From Argopecten irradians (Eukaryota > Mollusca > Bivalvia > Pectinida > Pectinidae), in contig NC_091147.1 of the NCBI RefSeq assembly GCF_041381155.1, positions 35,420,909 to 35,484,908 on the forward strand: DNA of 64,000 nt, written 5' to 3'. Of this stretch, positions 45,856 through 58,315 are shown one piece after another. A model generated the notes under the pieces. It made no database searches, was not told the DNA's origin, and saw only the letters and a program-made list of their open reading frames with translations. The translations under genes and the position numbers were made by a program. Position 1 is the stretch's first letter, and each line of letters starts with the position of its first letter.

Positions 45856-48242
45856 GCCTTAATACAAGGAAAACAAAATCAATTAAACAGTATATTTTCA
45901 TTAGCTGTTTACATTCACCGTTAGACAACTTTTTCTACATAATGTTATCTTTTCACACCCAATAAGGACATATTGTAATGTCATGTGCTTACGTAAATCT
46001 GCGCCAAAAATCAGAGTTTATATCATATATTTTACAAGCAAGGTAAAATTGGACAGTCATTCGTTATTCGTTATTCTAATCACGAATAACTGTCTAACTT
46101 TACTTCTGGCCGTGTAAAGCAAAGTTAGAAAGTTATTCGTAATTCAAGCGTCACCTGTTTTGACGGATGCAGCGAAATTAAATATTGTCATATTTTTTGT
46201 TTAATTCCTTGGAATAACTCTATTTTTGCAGAGTTTTCCAGAAAATACTTAAAGCACAGATCTTTCTAAATTATTTGAGAGGTTTATTGTCGATAATAAA
46301 TCATTTTACTGATTCCAAATCTTCAGTTGAGCTTACATTTATTCATTTTTTCATTCGCTCTTTAATAATTATTTCATTGTGGCTAGCCTGGATTATCAAA
46401 TGTCTAAAATACAACGGTCAAATGACGAACATACAGAGCATGAACCTCGTTTGCGAAGCCATCAGATCCTTCATTAAGAATGAAGATCTATATTATTAGT
46501 AGAGCGAAATGACCCAAACGATTGCGTACAAATTTTTAAAATTGTATATAATTTCATAATATCATCATTGATACGGTACTATCGTATGTATTAAGGCGAG
46601 GACCAATGACCAACGGAAATGATAACAATAAAGGTAATATATTCAGTTGATGCAACAAGCTAATTAAACTAGACTTTAATTTCGCTCCTTTACGATGCAC
46701 CAAGTTACGCTCCAATACAAGATCTAACAACGCCCCGTTCGGGGTCAACTCAGCATGTCCCCTGGCCTAGAATTGGAACATCTCGGGACATAATTTAGAC
46801 CGTTTATACTTCTGAAGAAATACACAACACCTCGATTTCGTAGGCGAGACGCTGATTGGCTAGTCACATGTGTCTAATTTTAATTAGAGTGGTTAATCAA
46901 ACTTTTCCTTAATTGTTTTAACAAATAATTCCAACACATAGTTATAACACTAAATATGGGGTTATGAAATTAATAATTACTGACACATATTTTGACATGC
47001 ATTAATAATCCGGTACAGAGTAGGGCATTATGGCGGATTACGGAAAATCCTGAGGATTAATATTTCCAAATGAAGCCTAAAAGCAGGACATTCTCCAAAC
47101 ACACACCACGGTCGCCTAGGGGCGTAACTGGATAGAGACCACATACTGTTATTTGATAATCAGTTTTAATAAAGCTTATAGAGATAAACAGCGTCTACGA
47201 CCACGTTCATGTTGTTCAAAAGAGTAAACAATAATATCGACTTGAAGGAAATAAAAATTAAAAGTATTGTCCTTTCACAATAGATACGACTGTCGGCATC
47301 GTTTGCTATCAATTTTTAATAATGATAAAATAAATTTCTTTATTTTGATACACATTTTATAGATGCTAGCTATATTTGATACTCGAGTAAATTCAAAATT
47401 ATTCAGTGTTTTCACGAAAGATGATAGAAATGTATATGTTATAATTTTTCATATTTCCTTCATCAAAAATTTGACGTCCCTCAATGTCTTAATAAAATTC
47501 CCTAGTAAAATATCTTTTCTCGATCGTAACATTTCTGTAGCTGGCTGATAAGCTCTTTTTTGTTAATTTTAATTCTCAAATTTTAACTACTGCTTTCCTT
47601 TTTATTAGTGTTGTCTCATACTCTCACTTGGGTTAAGGGTTCAAACACTCCATTTGGTGTATAATTGCGGAGTATTGACCGCTGGTATTTTTATTTATTT
47701 ATTTTTTAACTAATAACACAGAAACAACCAAAATTGTCCTCTCATATGATTAGTCCAGGATCTATTTGTGATTAATATTTAAAATTAAATACCAGCTATA
47801 AGCATTTCAAACGTAATATGATCTGAAGGATTAATATGAGTCATTATTTGGTATGTATCCTGAAACGCAATTGACGATCTTAAATCAACAACAAAAAATG
47901 GCCTTATTATAATTAAAACTTAACCAATTTGAACCAATTTGTAATGATAAAATAACATAAAAATAAAAAGAATTATCTTTAGATAACGTCAAAGGGTTTC
48001 ACATCGTTTCTAGATAAATGCGTAATAAGATTCAACTTCAGAGCCAAGTAGATTAAGTACAATAGGTCGAATATGGTACACTGGTCTTAAAAATTATGAC
48101 CCATAGACACGTGTCTGGTTAATGCGCACATTAAATATATATCTGATTAATAATAATAATAATTCGTTTTAAGAGGTTTAAATGAATGTATCCAAATTAA
48201 AACAACGTGTAACACTGACACAGATACACAATTCGTCTAGCC

Positions 48243-48261
48243 ATGGCGCGCTCCACCTTAG
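48243..48261 (+). CDS. Gene E exon 1: start
   Basis: GCCATGGCGCGCTCCACCTT then AG and gtaacg; phase 1, as required by exon 2. Chosen by phase, Kozak context (gccATGG) and signal-peptide quality. Another upstream start exon cannot be excluded. Confidence 0.55.
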
Positions 48262-51200
48262 GTAACGTGCAATATTACTGTTTATTATATTATTAGTAAT
48301 ATTATTTTAATTTATTTTTAAAAGGCATTCCTTTATCTATCATTTTCTATTTTGAAATGGTTCGATTTTTTTGTAAACAGTATTTATCATTATACGAAAC
48401 TGTATATCTTAATTTATTTCTTCAAAAATTATCTCTTTGAAATGAATCACAATTTAGATATCGTAATACTGTTTTATTTTTATTGTTAATTATTGCGTTA
48501 TTAATCATTTTTTTATTTTGTTTGATTCCGAGGTTTGGCACCATATAAACACTATTTATCATGATACAAACTAGTCTAATTAAATCTATTGAGTTTCTTT
48601 AAGATAATTATGTATGATATTAACGGATTTCTAAAACAAGACAATAAAGGGATATTAATGTAGGAATATTTTATAATATGAATATAGAAAAATATGGAAC
48701 AAAATGAGTGAAATGAGTATCTAATTGTGTTTTTCAAACAATAATTTTTAATTTATAGGTTTAAACAACTAAATAAAAAAAAAATCATCAAAAAATAATA
48801 ACGTCTTTTATTTTTGATAAAACATTTTTCAGAAACAATTTCATTTAATTTTTTTGTACAATTTAAGTAACATATAACTGGAAATGTAAGTGTCGCTTCA
48901 CATAAGATATTTCAGAAAACAATTTTACAGTTATAGATTTTGATTTTCATCCATGTAAATTAAATGAAGGGAAGAAAAATCGTTTAATCTTAACCTAAAA
49001 ACAGATACAAAACTCATCTTACTATATTCAAAACACTTTATGATTTTGATTATATAGGGTCTACTTTCACAAACGTTCCTCAACTTAAAATTAAAAGCAT
49101 TACAGAGGTGAAGGATTTTTTTTTTAATAAGAAACATTTCATAAAAATATATAATATGCATTCTTTATAGATAATTTCAAGTTACGGGATTACTTAAATT
49201 CAAGAAAATTCCGCAAAACTGGGTTCTGATTAATGCATGTACAAATAGGATAGAAAGGTTCAAATTATTATACTTTCACGAATAGATATAAATTAGATGA
49301 TAAGTATTGAAATACAATTTAGGATTATGTGACGAATGTATTTATATGACTTATAATATTCAATAAATAAATAATATGACACTAACCTCTGTAGCAAATA
49401 TAGACGTAACATATATTGGAAGTCGACCTCTAAATTGAAATATAATATATCTAGAACGAATATTATATTATAAATTACAATTGTGTAAGATATCTGTTTT
49501 TATTTCTTTATCCCCTACAGGAATTTGGACACTTTTGTGTCTGCTTAGCCAATTTGGATGTATTCATGGTAAGTATACACATCAAAATCATCACTTGATA
49601 AGAATTTATAAAGAATGGCATGCTCCTTAATTTAAGATATTATCCAATTAAAAAGACAGTGAAATACTTTCAGATATATATAATGTTAGTTTATCTTTTT
49701 TTAACATCAAAATTTAAACTATCAAATTTTCTTACTCGAAATATATCTAATACCATTTCTTCTTGAAAAGGTGCACCCGACAATCGAGGGACAGAGTTTA
49801 TCATCGGATACATGGAAAACATCGCTGTTTCTATGAACGTCGAACTTTTCGTCACAACGATGAGGACGACGACAGTCAATGTTAAAGTGACCGCTCCGAG
49901 GTACAGCGCAGCTGGAATCAATGAAGCATTTTCCGTCACGGCTGGAACTGTCAAACAGCTCTTCTTTACCCCATCTATACGTCTTGCTGGAAACGAAATG
50001 AGCTCTAAAGCTGTCTGGATCACTGCTGATGATGAGGTGGTTATATATGGCGTTAACAAGGAGACTTACTCCTGTGACGCCTTCCTTGGACTACCCACTG
50101 ACGTCCTTGGTACGGAATATTACGCCATCACATATTACCCACCGTACTACCAATGTGAGCTGCTGATTGTTGGCGTGAACGACAGTACGACCGTGAATAT
50201 CAGAGTTGGGGATGCTATTGGCAGTCGGTACATATCATGGGGAGGAAGGAACTACTATAGCGGAAATACACTGACCGTCACGATGAACAGATTTGACACA
50301 TTCCAGTTAGTTACATACGGCGATCTGTCTGGAACCTACATTGAATCATCAAAGCCTGTCTCTGTATTCAGCGGAAATCGGAAGACAAATATCGGTTTAG
50401 GAGGCAGTTCTGATCACTTGGTTGAACATCTAACGAACGTTGACACTTGGGGAAAGCGCTTCGTTACTGTTCCTATACCAAGGAGAACTGTCGGTGATTA
50501 CTTCAAGTTCATAGCCAGTGAGAGTAGCACAACTGTAACTATCAGCGGAGGATATTCCAATACATTTACACTTGCAAGTCCAGGAACCGTTGTTCAAAAG
50601 TCAATTTCATCCAGTGCTTATTGTCTTGTACAGGCAGACAAGCCGATATTGCTTGTTCAATTCTGTCTAAGTCAGCAGTCATCGAATGAACAATCTGATC
50701 CCATGATGATGATCATTCCTCCGGTGGAACAGTTCGGAGCCGACTACACTTTCACCACACCGAAGTACTCTCTTGGGTCTTATAGCAACTACTTCATGTT
50801 CATCGTCAAGGAATCAGAAAAATCAGGACTTCGCGTCGATGGCAATGCATTCCCCTCTAATACTGTATACAATACTATCAGTGGTACCGATTATGTAGGG
50901 GGTTACATCAGCGTGTCTGAGGGGTCCCACACTGTACGTCACACATCTCCTATCTCCATCTTTGGTGGATATCTGTACGGGCAGGCCAACTTCGAGACCT
51001 ACGGGTTTACCACAGGCATGCGTATGGCCGGCATTAACACGGTAATCATTGCTGAATATCTACATTTTTCTATATTGTATCGGATAATTATAAGACTGCA
51101 TTTTAAAATGCATCTCTTTTATACGATTTCAAGTATATTCAAAACAACACTTAAAGTAATGACAGAAGCATAATACGTCAAGTGTAATAGTATTTCTTTT

Positions 51201-54200
51201 ATTCGTAGTATAAATTTGTGTAATATATTTACGACTGAATATCGGTGTACTTTAAAACTGTTTTGTAGCCAATTCACCAATGATATTTCTTAATTGATTG
51301 GTCTAATCTTTGTTTTAAAAGAGCCTAAATGTGTCTTCAAGGGTTAGTGATTCAAGCATTATCATAACAATCGTCCTACGAAACATAGAATTCACTTGTT
51401 TGAGTTTCTTATTTGAGTCTATTGCTGAGTAAATGTAAAATAAGATGTATATGTCTTAAGTTGGCAATTTGTTTAAACAGACACTTAAGCTAGCTGCACA
51501 TAAATGATGGAGTGAAAGATATAAAATTACTATTGTAGAGATTAAAGGACAAAATACGGAGATCATTTTTTCTCGGATAATTCAGCCAATAAATGTTTGA
51601 TATTTTCCAAATATTAGACTCCCATTTTGTGGTCTCAGAATCACACATCAGTTGCCGTATGTTCTGTTATTGAAATATGACAAACTCTGAAATTCGAGAA
51701 CTATAGAACGCTAAGTACGGCATTTAACATAAAATGTTAAAAATATCTTGTATTTGCTTCAACAGATTTGCGTACCGACTGCCACTGTGGTTGGTGATGG
51801 TATAGACAATGACTGTGATGGGCTGATTGATGAGGAACTGTGTACTACAGAAAACCAAGGACGAGGTGAGTGCTATTCATTTGACCAGTGGATCACAAAA
51901 ATGATGATGTCATTGAAATGTGATGACCGCTCTCATCCTAACAACCATCAATTTAATAATCGTTCTAATTTCCATTTTCGAGACTCTTGTAACAACAAAC
52001 AAATTTATTTTATTTTTTTTTTTTTTTTTGTAGACATAAAGATCGTGATTTGTATATAGGGATTGAATGTATTTTTCTTATTTTCTTTGCGGCTATGAAA
52101 AGCAGAAACTATCTACATATTCCGTGGAGCACGTTAGCGTTAGCGCTCCTCGGAAGATATGTAGATAGCTTCTGCTATTCATAGCCGCTATGAAAATTAG
52201 AAAAATACATTCAATCCAAATATTAATATAACAATTATTTATTAAAAAAAAAATATTGAAATATTATTATATTTAAAATCATGACACCCATTTACGACAA
52301 GAAACGAGATTAATCGAACCGCTGGCTGACAAAGTCGTTCCTCAACGTTGCGTTTTCAAGTTTCCGCCTTCCGGTCGTACTATTTTTGTAAATGACAATT
52401 GATAAACAAGAAATATAGTCAAAATAAGTTTCGATTGGCTTATTACAGTAACCTTTAGTTGATTATATATCAAGAAACAACACATTAGACATTACACATT
52501 AAAATATTGCGGGGAATCGTCGTATTCATAGTGTTATCATAGGCAAATATTTGTTTTCGTCAGTTGGTTGATTCATATAGTGACGAAACACTCAGAATGT
52601 AAATATACATTGTTTAAGCTAGATAAATATGTGTTTATACTAATAAATATACACATTAGTATAAATAAGAACAGGTTTAAATCTTTAAAATGGGAATGTA
52701 AAACGAAATTGATATATTCATAGTCACAAAAGTTATTCACTTACCGTTGATACTCAGCACTTACCACCCCATTCTTAATAATTTATTTAAATAGATAAAA
52801 TGTTAATTTTCATTTCGTCTTATGTTTCTCGCCGTTGTCCTAATTACGGCGAGTCGGTTGATTATCACTGCGCCAGATGGCAAAACAGCCAAATGAATCT
52901 TCATTGTTAACATATTGTACGCAGGAATCTTCCATTTGGTTGGTGTTAAACATCCCCTTAGGCCATTGGTATACATTTTCGTATATTATTAATCCTTTTA
53001 AGAAACTTTTAATTTTTGTTTCGCAAAGGTAGCGGGCCTTTAATTAGTTAATCATATCTGATAATAATCGTAATACTATTGATATGGATGTTATTTGTGA
53101 CGATTGCTAACATAGTCTACACTTACTTATTATACTTATTTGTAAATTAATCAAGTCATCAAAGATTTTACTAATGGCTGGATAATAAACCAAAATGCTG
53201 AAATTTGTAATTTGTAATTCTTGTAGATGACGATGGTGACGGAACTGCAGAAGAGGACTGTGCAACACCTCCTCCAAGTATGCAAAGCCACATTTTAAAG
53301 GCCTTTTTTCGCTATGCGTCTTACCTCATTTACCGTATATATTAAGGGAACATGAATTTAAATTGAATAAAGATATACTAGAGATGAAACAAAAGAAGTA
53401 AAGTTATATCAACATAAGTCGTAATACGCCATGTTACGGTGAAATAAAGCAACATATTCAATTATTTCAACTCTTGCTGGATATTGTGAAATTAATATTT
53501 GGTTTGAAATTTACAATAGCTCGCACTATACGCTAACCTTTCAAGGAAAATAATAAATGCAGAAAAAAAAATATTTTAGCTAGAACGAACAATGTTAGTA
53601 ATAGTATTGCACATATAAGAACATGGACATTTTATGATTAAATTTTTTTTTTTTCAATTATTAATTTTTTATCACTTCATATTTATCCAACTACATGTAT
53701 TGTCCTTTAATCAATTTAGTTGATGGCGGTTGGAGTTCATATGGAGCATACGGCGCATGCTCACTAACATGTCGATCAACAACAGGGGGCGCTACTACTG
53801 GAATAAAGACTCAGACCAGATATTGTAACAATCCTGAACCTAAATATGACGGAAGACAGTGTTCCGGAAGTGCGACAAACACTGCTTCCTGTACTCCATC
53901 AACCTATTGTCCAGGTAGGTATTTATCATAACTTAATGGCGATGTTTACACTCAACTTTTATTTTTCAACTCTATGGTTCCCATAAACAAATATATTACG
54001 TTCATACTTCTAAAACTAAAAAAAATAAATAACTTTCATTGAATTTAAAACGTTTGAAACAATCGCTTACCGCATTATAAATAAAATAATCTATATTGAG
54101 TGAGAGCGATATCAAAACTATATTGAGATATGTTTATTTTGAAATAGATATATTTTTCGCAGACCTGGTTTATGTTTATAATGTATTTTGATATTTTTAT

Positions 54201-57200
54201 CTCAATTCACAGAAGATACCTATATTTTTAACATTGTTATCTGTTTTTCATTTATTAATTCAAAATATATTTCAATTGCCTCGATATTTTTGTGATATAC
54301 AAATGTATCGCTTCAATAATGAGATCATATAATTGCCATACTGCATATTGATGGTGTACTCTCTCAAGTGTTATTTTAAATATTATTTTCTATTTCTAGT
54401 TCATGGTGGATGGGGTTCCTGGGGCTCCTATGGGTCTTGTTCCGTGACCTGTGCCTCTGGCACGAGGACGAGGACTCGGTCCTGCAATAACCCTAGCCCA
54501 CTATACAACGGTAACGACTGTAGTGGAAGTGACACGTCCACAACCAGCTGTACATTGAGTCCTTGTCCAAGTACGTATGATGGTGTTTACTGATACTGTT
54601 TGATATCAAATATTCGTGGGAACTTTTTCTCGTGGTTAACAGCTTTTGAATCATATCGTGGCTAGAAATATTCGTGGTTTACAGATGGAACAGCACAAGT
54701 AACAAAACACGGATTAATCACATTTCGTTGTTTTTTATTCGTGGTTCTATAGCAACAAGAAAAATCAACGAAATGTTTTACATAACGAAAATATATACTT
54801 GTAAAAAGAAGAAAGATATAGAATTTATTATTTTCTTTTGAAACAGTAATTTGAAAAGAAAACTCATAAACATGGTTTCAAGCACATTTTCGTTGAATTT
54901 TCATTCGTCGCAAACTGTATTTTATTTTTCGTATTTTCTCTGAGCAGTGTAAGTCATGGACATTTAGTACAAGTAACTTAACGGTAATTTCTTTCAATTA
55001 ATTATATTTTTTTCTAAATAACGTTATATAGAATCATTATTAATTCCTATTAAAAAAGGGATATGTTCAAAATTATCAAATGTATTTTCATCATGATATT
55101 ATAATTATTTTCTAGAATAAAACGTATTCAATGCAACAACTCAATTATCATGATTGAAAAAGCTGATTGCCAATGTTTGATAATTCGTTTCTAGTTGACG
55201 GCGCATGGTCGAACTGGAACGCGTGGAGCACGTGCACAGTCACGTGCGGAGGCGGAACTACCACCAGGAGTCGCTCTTGTACTAATCCTAGTCCAGCACA
55301 TGGCGGTGCCCAGTGTGCAGGCAATGACACAGCTACCATAGAATGTAATACTGCCGTGTGTATAAGTAAGTTATTGTTTTTTTGCGGGATTAATGTTACA
55401 CAATTGTATGATGCATGTATCACAGAGGAAAACCTTTCCTGGTGATCAGTATTTGTGCACTTCAATTTCTAACAGTAATTAGTTGAATATATTTGCACAT
55501 CGTTAATGTGAACTAATGTACAAACTAATGTTTGTCAAAGTTAATACAAACATTTTTTTTTATTTTGCAAAAAAAAAAAAAAAAAAAAAGGTGATAGCGA
55601 TAACGATGTGCATGTGTTGTATGGTTTTGTACATTTTGTATATAGCTATTCAGCAACAATGTGTAATCACTTATTTTACATTAACAGTTGATGGGGAGTG
55701 GGCTGCATGGAATGCATGGGGTACATGTACGTTATCTTGTGGAAATGGAACTCGATCCAGAATCCGAAGCTGTTCTGATCCTCTCCCTCTTAATGGCGGA
55801 CTCCAATGCCCCGGAGCGTCTAGTGATTTCAGCGAATGTAACACACAAGACTGCCCCGTTCGTCAGGCCGGGGTTTACCATCAGGTAAACTAGCAATATG
55901 TAAATTTTGAAATATTTTATAATTTTTTTATACAAATAATTCTCAGCAAATACATGACTAAAACAAATTGATTATTTAAAAATGATCAAATTTTGTTTTC
56001 AAATCTTCGCACGAAAGCGTAGTATTAATAGTAATAAACCAATTATTTTTATTAAAACAAACTACAGTTAAGTCTGTCTATACAACCAACCCAACAGGCA
56101 AAGAAAAGTGGTTTTCATAGCCAAGTGGTCTTTGTACACATGCTTACTCAAAAAAATGTCGTTAAAACATGTTTTAAACGAAATGATTACTTGTCTTTCC
56201 GTTCAAGAACAAAACTTTTTGAATAGTTTTATATAGAAATTACATGTAAATACATAAAACATACATTTACAACATGTATTTAAGGTCCACGCGTCGAATG
56301 CATGGGTTCGTAACGTGCAGTCGATCGCGATCGAGCAACTTGACCGCTAATTATATATAAATTGCCGTTGTTTGAAGAATTGGTCTCGCTCTTCACCACG
56401 TTTCAACGGACCCATGTGTGTTCGCCGACACGTATTTGGCGAGTCTTCAGTGCATTCGCCATGCATGATGTTGCAGTTTGTTAGGGAAATTCCACTTTTT
56501 ATGTGCCTACGCATGCGTACTAGATTGTTTTGGCTCTGGGACGGAACTACTGATTTCCCCATTTCCGAAGAGGGGTTTTCTATCGTTTTTGAAAAGACAT
56601 GGAAATGTTGGGCATTTTTTTATTGGCGAATATTTTCATAAGGATAAATGCTCTACTATTCAGCAAAGTTTGGTACTTTATGACGAGATTTTTTTCACCT
56701 CAAAAAATAACGGGGCTTTAACATAAAACTTAGAAAACAATAAAATCATCGTCGATTATATGTTATAAAACTTTATTTGTTTTCGGACTTATAGAGAATA
56801 TTCCTTCTTTTCAGCTCTGTCCCACAAATTGGTTTACCTGTGAGAGTGGCCAGATTACCTGTATACAATTCCCGTTCGTGTGCGATTGTGGAAACGATTG
56901 TGACGACGGAAGTGACGAAACAACGGGATACGCTGGATGTAGCGCTGATCTTCTGGCTTCCTGTGGAAACGGTGCCGAGAGTAAGTAATCGCTAGTGACA
57001 TAGTGACATTCAATAATGTATATTTCGTCTTTGCATATTAAAGCGTTACCTCCCTTGCGGGAAGGTATCGATTGTGACGTCATCGTTTTATGGGAAACAT
57101 TTACGTCGTTTTCGCTGAAAAGTATGATGTTACGCTCGCAAACACATAACGTCACAATCGGTACCTACCCATAAGGGTAGATAACTCTGTAATATGCAAA

Positions 57201-57940
57201 TCCGGAATAAAAATAAAAATATGAGGTATTAAGATGATAAATAATAATCATTGGATAATTATAGCTAAAAGCCTTTTAATTTATACAAATGGTGGGAATA
57301 GCTTTTCACTTTGAATAAATTCATAATAGGTATTTAGTATGTATACTGAATAAAAATACTGTTTGAATAAATTCATAATAGATATTTAGTATGTATACTG
57401 AATAAAAATACTGTTTGAATAAATTCATAATAGGTATTTAGTATGTATACTGAATAAAAATACTGTTTGAATAAATTCATAATAGGTATTTAGTATGTAT
57501 ACTGAATAAAAATACTGTTTGAATAAATTCATAATAGGTATTTAGTATGTATACTGAATCAAAATACTGTTTGAATAAATTCATAATAGGTATTTAGTAT
57601 GTATACTGAATAAAAATACTGTTTGAATAAATTCATAATAGGTATTTAGTATGTATACTGAATAAAAATACTGTTTGAATAAATTCATAATAGGTATTTA
57701 GTATGTATACTGAATAAAAATACTGTTTGAATAAATTCATAATAGGTATTTAGTATGTATACTGAATAAAAATACTGTTTGAATAAATTCATAATAGGTA
57801 TTTAGTATGTATACTGAATAAAAATCCTTCTCTATCATTTATACGATTTTTTGTTTTTCATTTTTACAACAGGTATCCTCCGAATGTCATATGGGTTGGT
57901 TTTATTGGGAATATCATTGTTTTGGCTTCTACGACGATGA
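48243..57940 (+). CDS. Gene E: signal peptide, IgGFc-binding-type domain, MopE-like motifs, 4 TSP1, LDLa-like, hydrophobic tail
   Basis: Complete gene, 11 coding exons, 2457 nt, 818 residues in frame: 48243-48261, 49521-49568, 49771-51041, 51766-51865, 53227-53277, TSP1 at 53720-53914, 54400-54570, 55195-55365 and 55688-55884, LDLa 56815-56980, tail 57873-57940. The predicted start MARSTLGIWTLLCLLSQFGC makes a good signal peptide but is unrelated to D and F. The start exon is longer (19 nt) and there is no TATA/CCAAT arrangement like theirs, so E probably has its own promoter. The IgGFc domain is identical in protein to F. Introns carry a palindromic element (52060-52217), a family-1 MITE and a 52-bp tandem repeat. 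Confidence 0.86.
49521..49568 (+). CDS. Gene E exon 2: signal peptide core
   Basis: 48 nt after cctacag: GIWTLLCLLSQFGCIH, donor gtaagt. The hydrophobic core with a small-residue end fits signal cleavage near the G-APDN junction. Confidence 0.75.
49771..51041 (+). CDS. Gene E exon: IgGFc-binding-protein N-terminal type domain
   Basis: 1271-nt exon, [20 protein letters not shown] to GMRMAGINT, phase 1-0. The flank before it (attttcttcttg-type tail of intron 2) matches D; the exon's later part and the intron after it match F. Residues VPIPRRTVGDYF differ from [12 protein letters not shown] in B, C and D. Confidence 0.93.
51766..51865 (+). CDS. Gene E exon: MopE-like metal-binding motif 1
   Basis: 100 nt: [19 protein letters not shown], then [14 protein letters not shown]; donor gtgagt. 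Confidence 0.9.
52060..52217. mobile_element. MITE-like palindromic element (family 4)
   Basis: Ends GGATTGAATGTATTTTTCTT and 'aaaaatacattcaatcc', with 'gcggctatgaaaagcagaa' facing 'ttctgctattcatagccgc' and 'ctatctacatatt' facing 'atatgtagatag'. The loop is about 25 bp. Nearly a perfect hairpin; it lies in the intron between the two acidic exons of gene E. Confidence 0.85.
53227..53277 (+). CDS. Gene E exon: acidic metal-binding motif 2
   Basis: 51 nt, phase 1-1: DDDGDGTAEEDCATPPP. Acceptor ttgtag, donor gtatgc. Confidence 0.88.
53720..53914 (+). CDS. Gene E exon: TSP1 repeat (1st, long form)
   Basis: 195 nt. DGGWSSYGAYGACSLTCRST, then TGGATTGIKTQTRYCNNPEP and CTPSTYCP. The second tryptophan of W-x-x-W is tyrosine here. 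Confidence 0.92.
54400..54570 (+). CDS. Gene E exon: TSP1 repeat (2nd)
   Basis: [45 protein letters not shown]. Confidence 0.93.
55195..55365 (+). CDS. Gene E exon: TSP1 repeat (3rd)
   Basis: [45 protein letters not shown]. Penultimate type. Confidence 0.93.
55688..55884 (+). CDS. Gene E exon: terminal TSP1 repeat (4th)
   Basis: 197 nt, phase 1-0. DGEWAAWNAWGTCTLSCGNG, CSDPLPLNGGLQCPGASS, ending RQAGVYHQ. Confidence 0.93.
56815..56980 (+). CDS. Gene E exon: LDLa-like domain
   Basis: 166 nt after ttttcag. LCPTNWFTCESGQITCIQFP, then [20 protein letters not shown] and CGNGAE. Intact. Confidence 0.92.
57021..57209. mobile_element. MITE-like inverted-repeat element (family 1)
   Basis: Left 'tatttcgtctttgcatatta' and right 'taatatgcaaatccggaata' are inverted. 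Inside, 'gggaaggtatcgattgtgac' faces 'gtcacaatcggtacctaccc'. In the last intron of gene E. Confidence 0.8.
57310..57828. repeat. 52-bp tandem repeat, about 10 copies
   Basis: Unit begins 'tgtttgaataaattcataat' and ends 'gaataaaaatac'. Copies are almost identical (one 'gaatcaaaatac' near 57557, 'agatattt' for 'aggtattt' in the second), so the array is young. In the last intron of gene E. Confidence 0.93.
57873..57940 (+). CDS. Gene E last exon: hydrophobic tail
   Basis: SILRMSYGLVLLGISLFWLL then RR and TGA. A 14-residue hydrophobic run ending in two arginines: a minimal membrane anchor or, less well, a GPI signal. Confidence 0.8.
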
Positions 57941-58309
57941 TGCTCTTTTAATTTCTTTGCTGACACTCAGTATCTAAATCATCCTCGCAAAGACTTGGGA
58001 TATTCCAAATGGACAGTGATTCTAGCTTTCATTCTCTAATTTATAATACTTTTAATGACTATGGAATGTTTGGCATTGCCTATGAAACACAAAGCAAAGA
58101 GAATGTTTATTGTTATGCCATTTTAATTGGAAATTATGAACTGTAACACACAATTATCTTTGTTTTGATAAAGTATCCTATTACATTTACCTACTAGTGG
58201 TATAAATTTCGACGCAACAAAACTACGATATCAAAGTATTTTGTATATGTATAATACAGATCTGTTGTACTTAAAATACTCCATTTCTTGTTTTTGTATT
58301 TGTATCACA

Positions 58310-58315
58310 AATAAA
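58310..58315 (+). terminator. Probable poly(A) signal of gene E
   Basis: AATAAA in 'cacaaataaagttatgc', 370 nt past the stop, followed by a GT/T-rich stretch ('gatgtgttattttgtttt'). Confidence 0.65.

Larger units (their letters stand above)
40671..48242. other. Intergenic region between divergent genes D and E
   Basis: 7.6 kb, mostly repeat-derived: an inverted-repeat pair (41563 and 43830), a SINE (42215-42432), a half and a full family-1 MITE, and a 0.58-kb inverted-repeat element (45274-45855). Purine-rich stretches lie at 41460-41500 and GAT-rich ones at 41940-42050. From about 45900 to 48240 I see nothing specific. No domain-bearing frame was found. Confidence 0.6.

Noticed and set aside
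49691..50059. Open frame antisense to the IgGFc exon, also at 16036, 38267 and 62305
   Set aside because: A shadow of a conserved coding exon; it recurs only because the sense exon is conserved, and has no domain of its own.
56347..56641. Open frames in the E intron before the LDLa exon
   Set aside because: No domain signature or splice context; overlapping frames occur on both strands.
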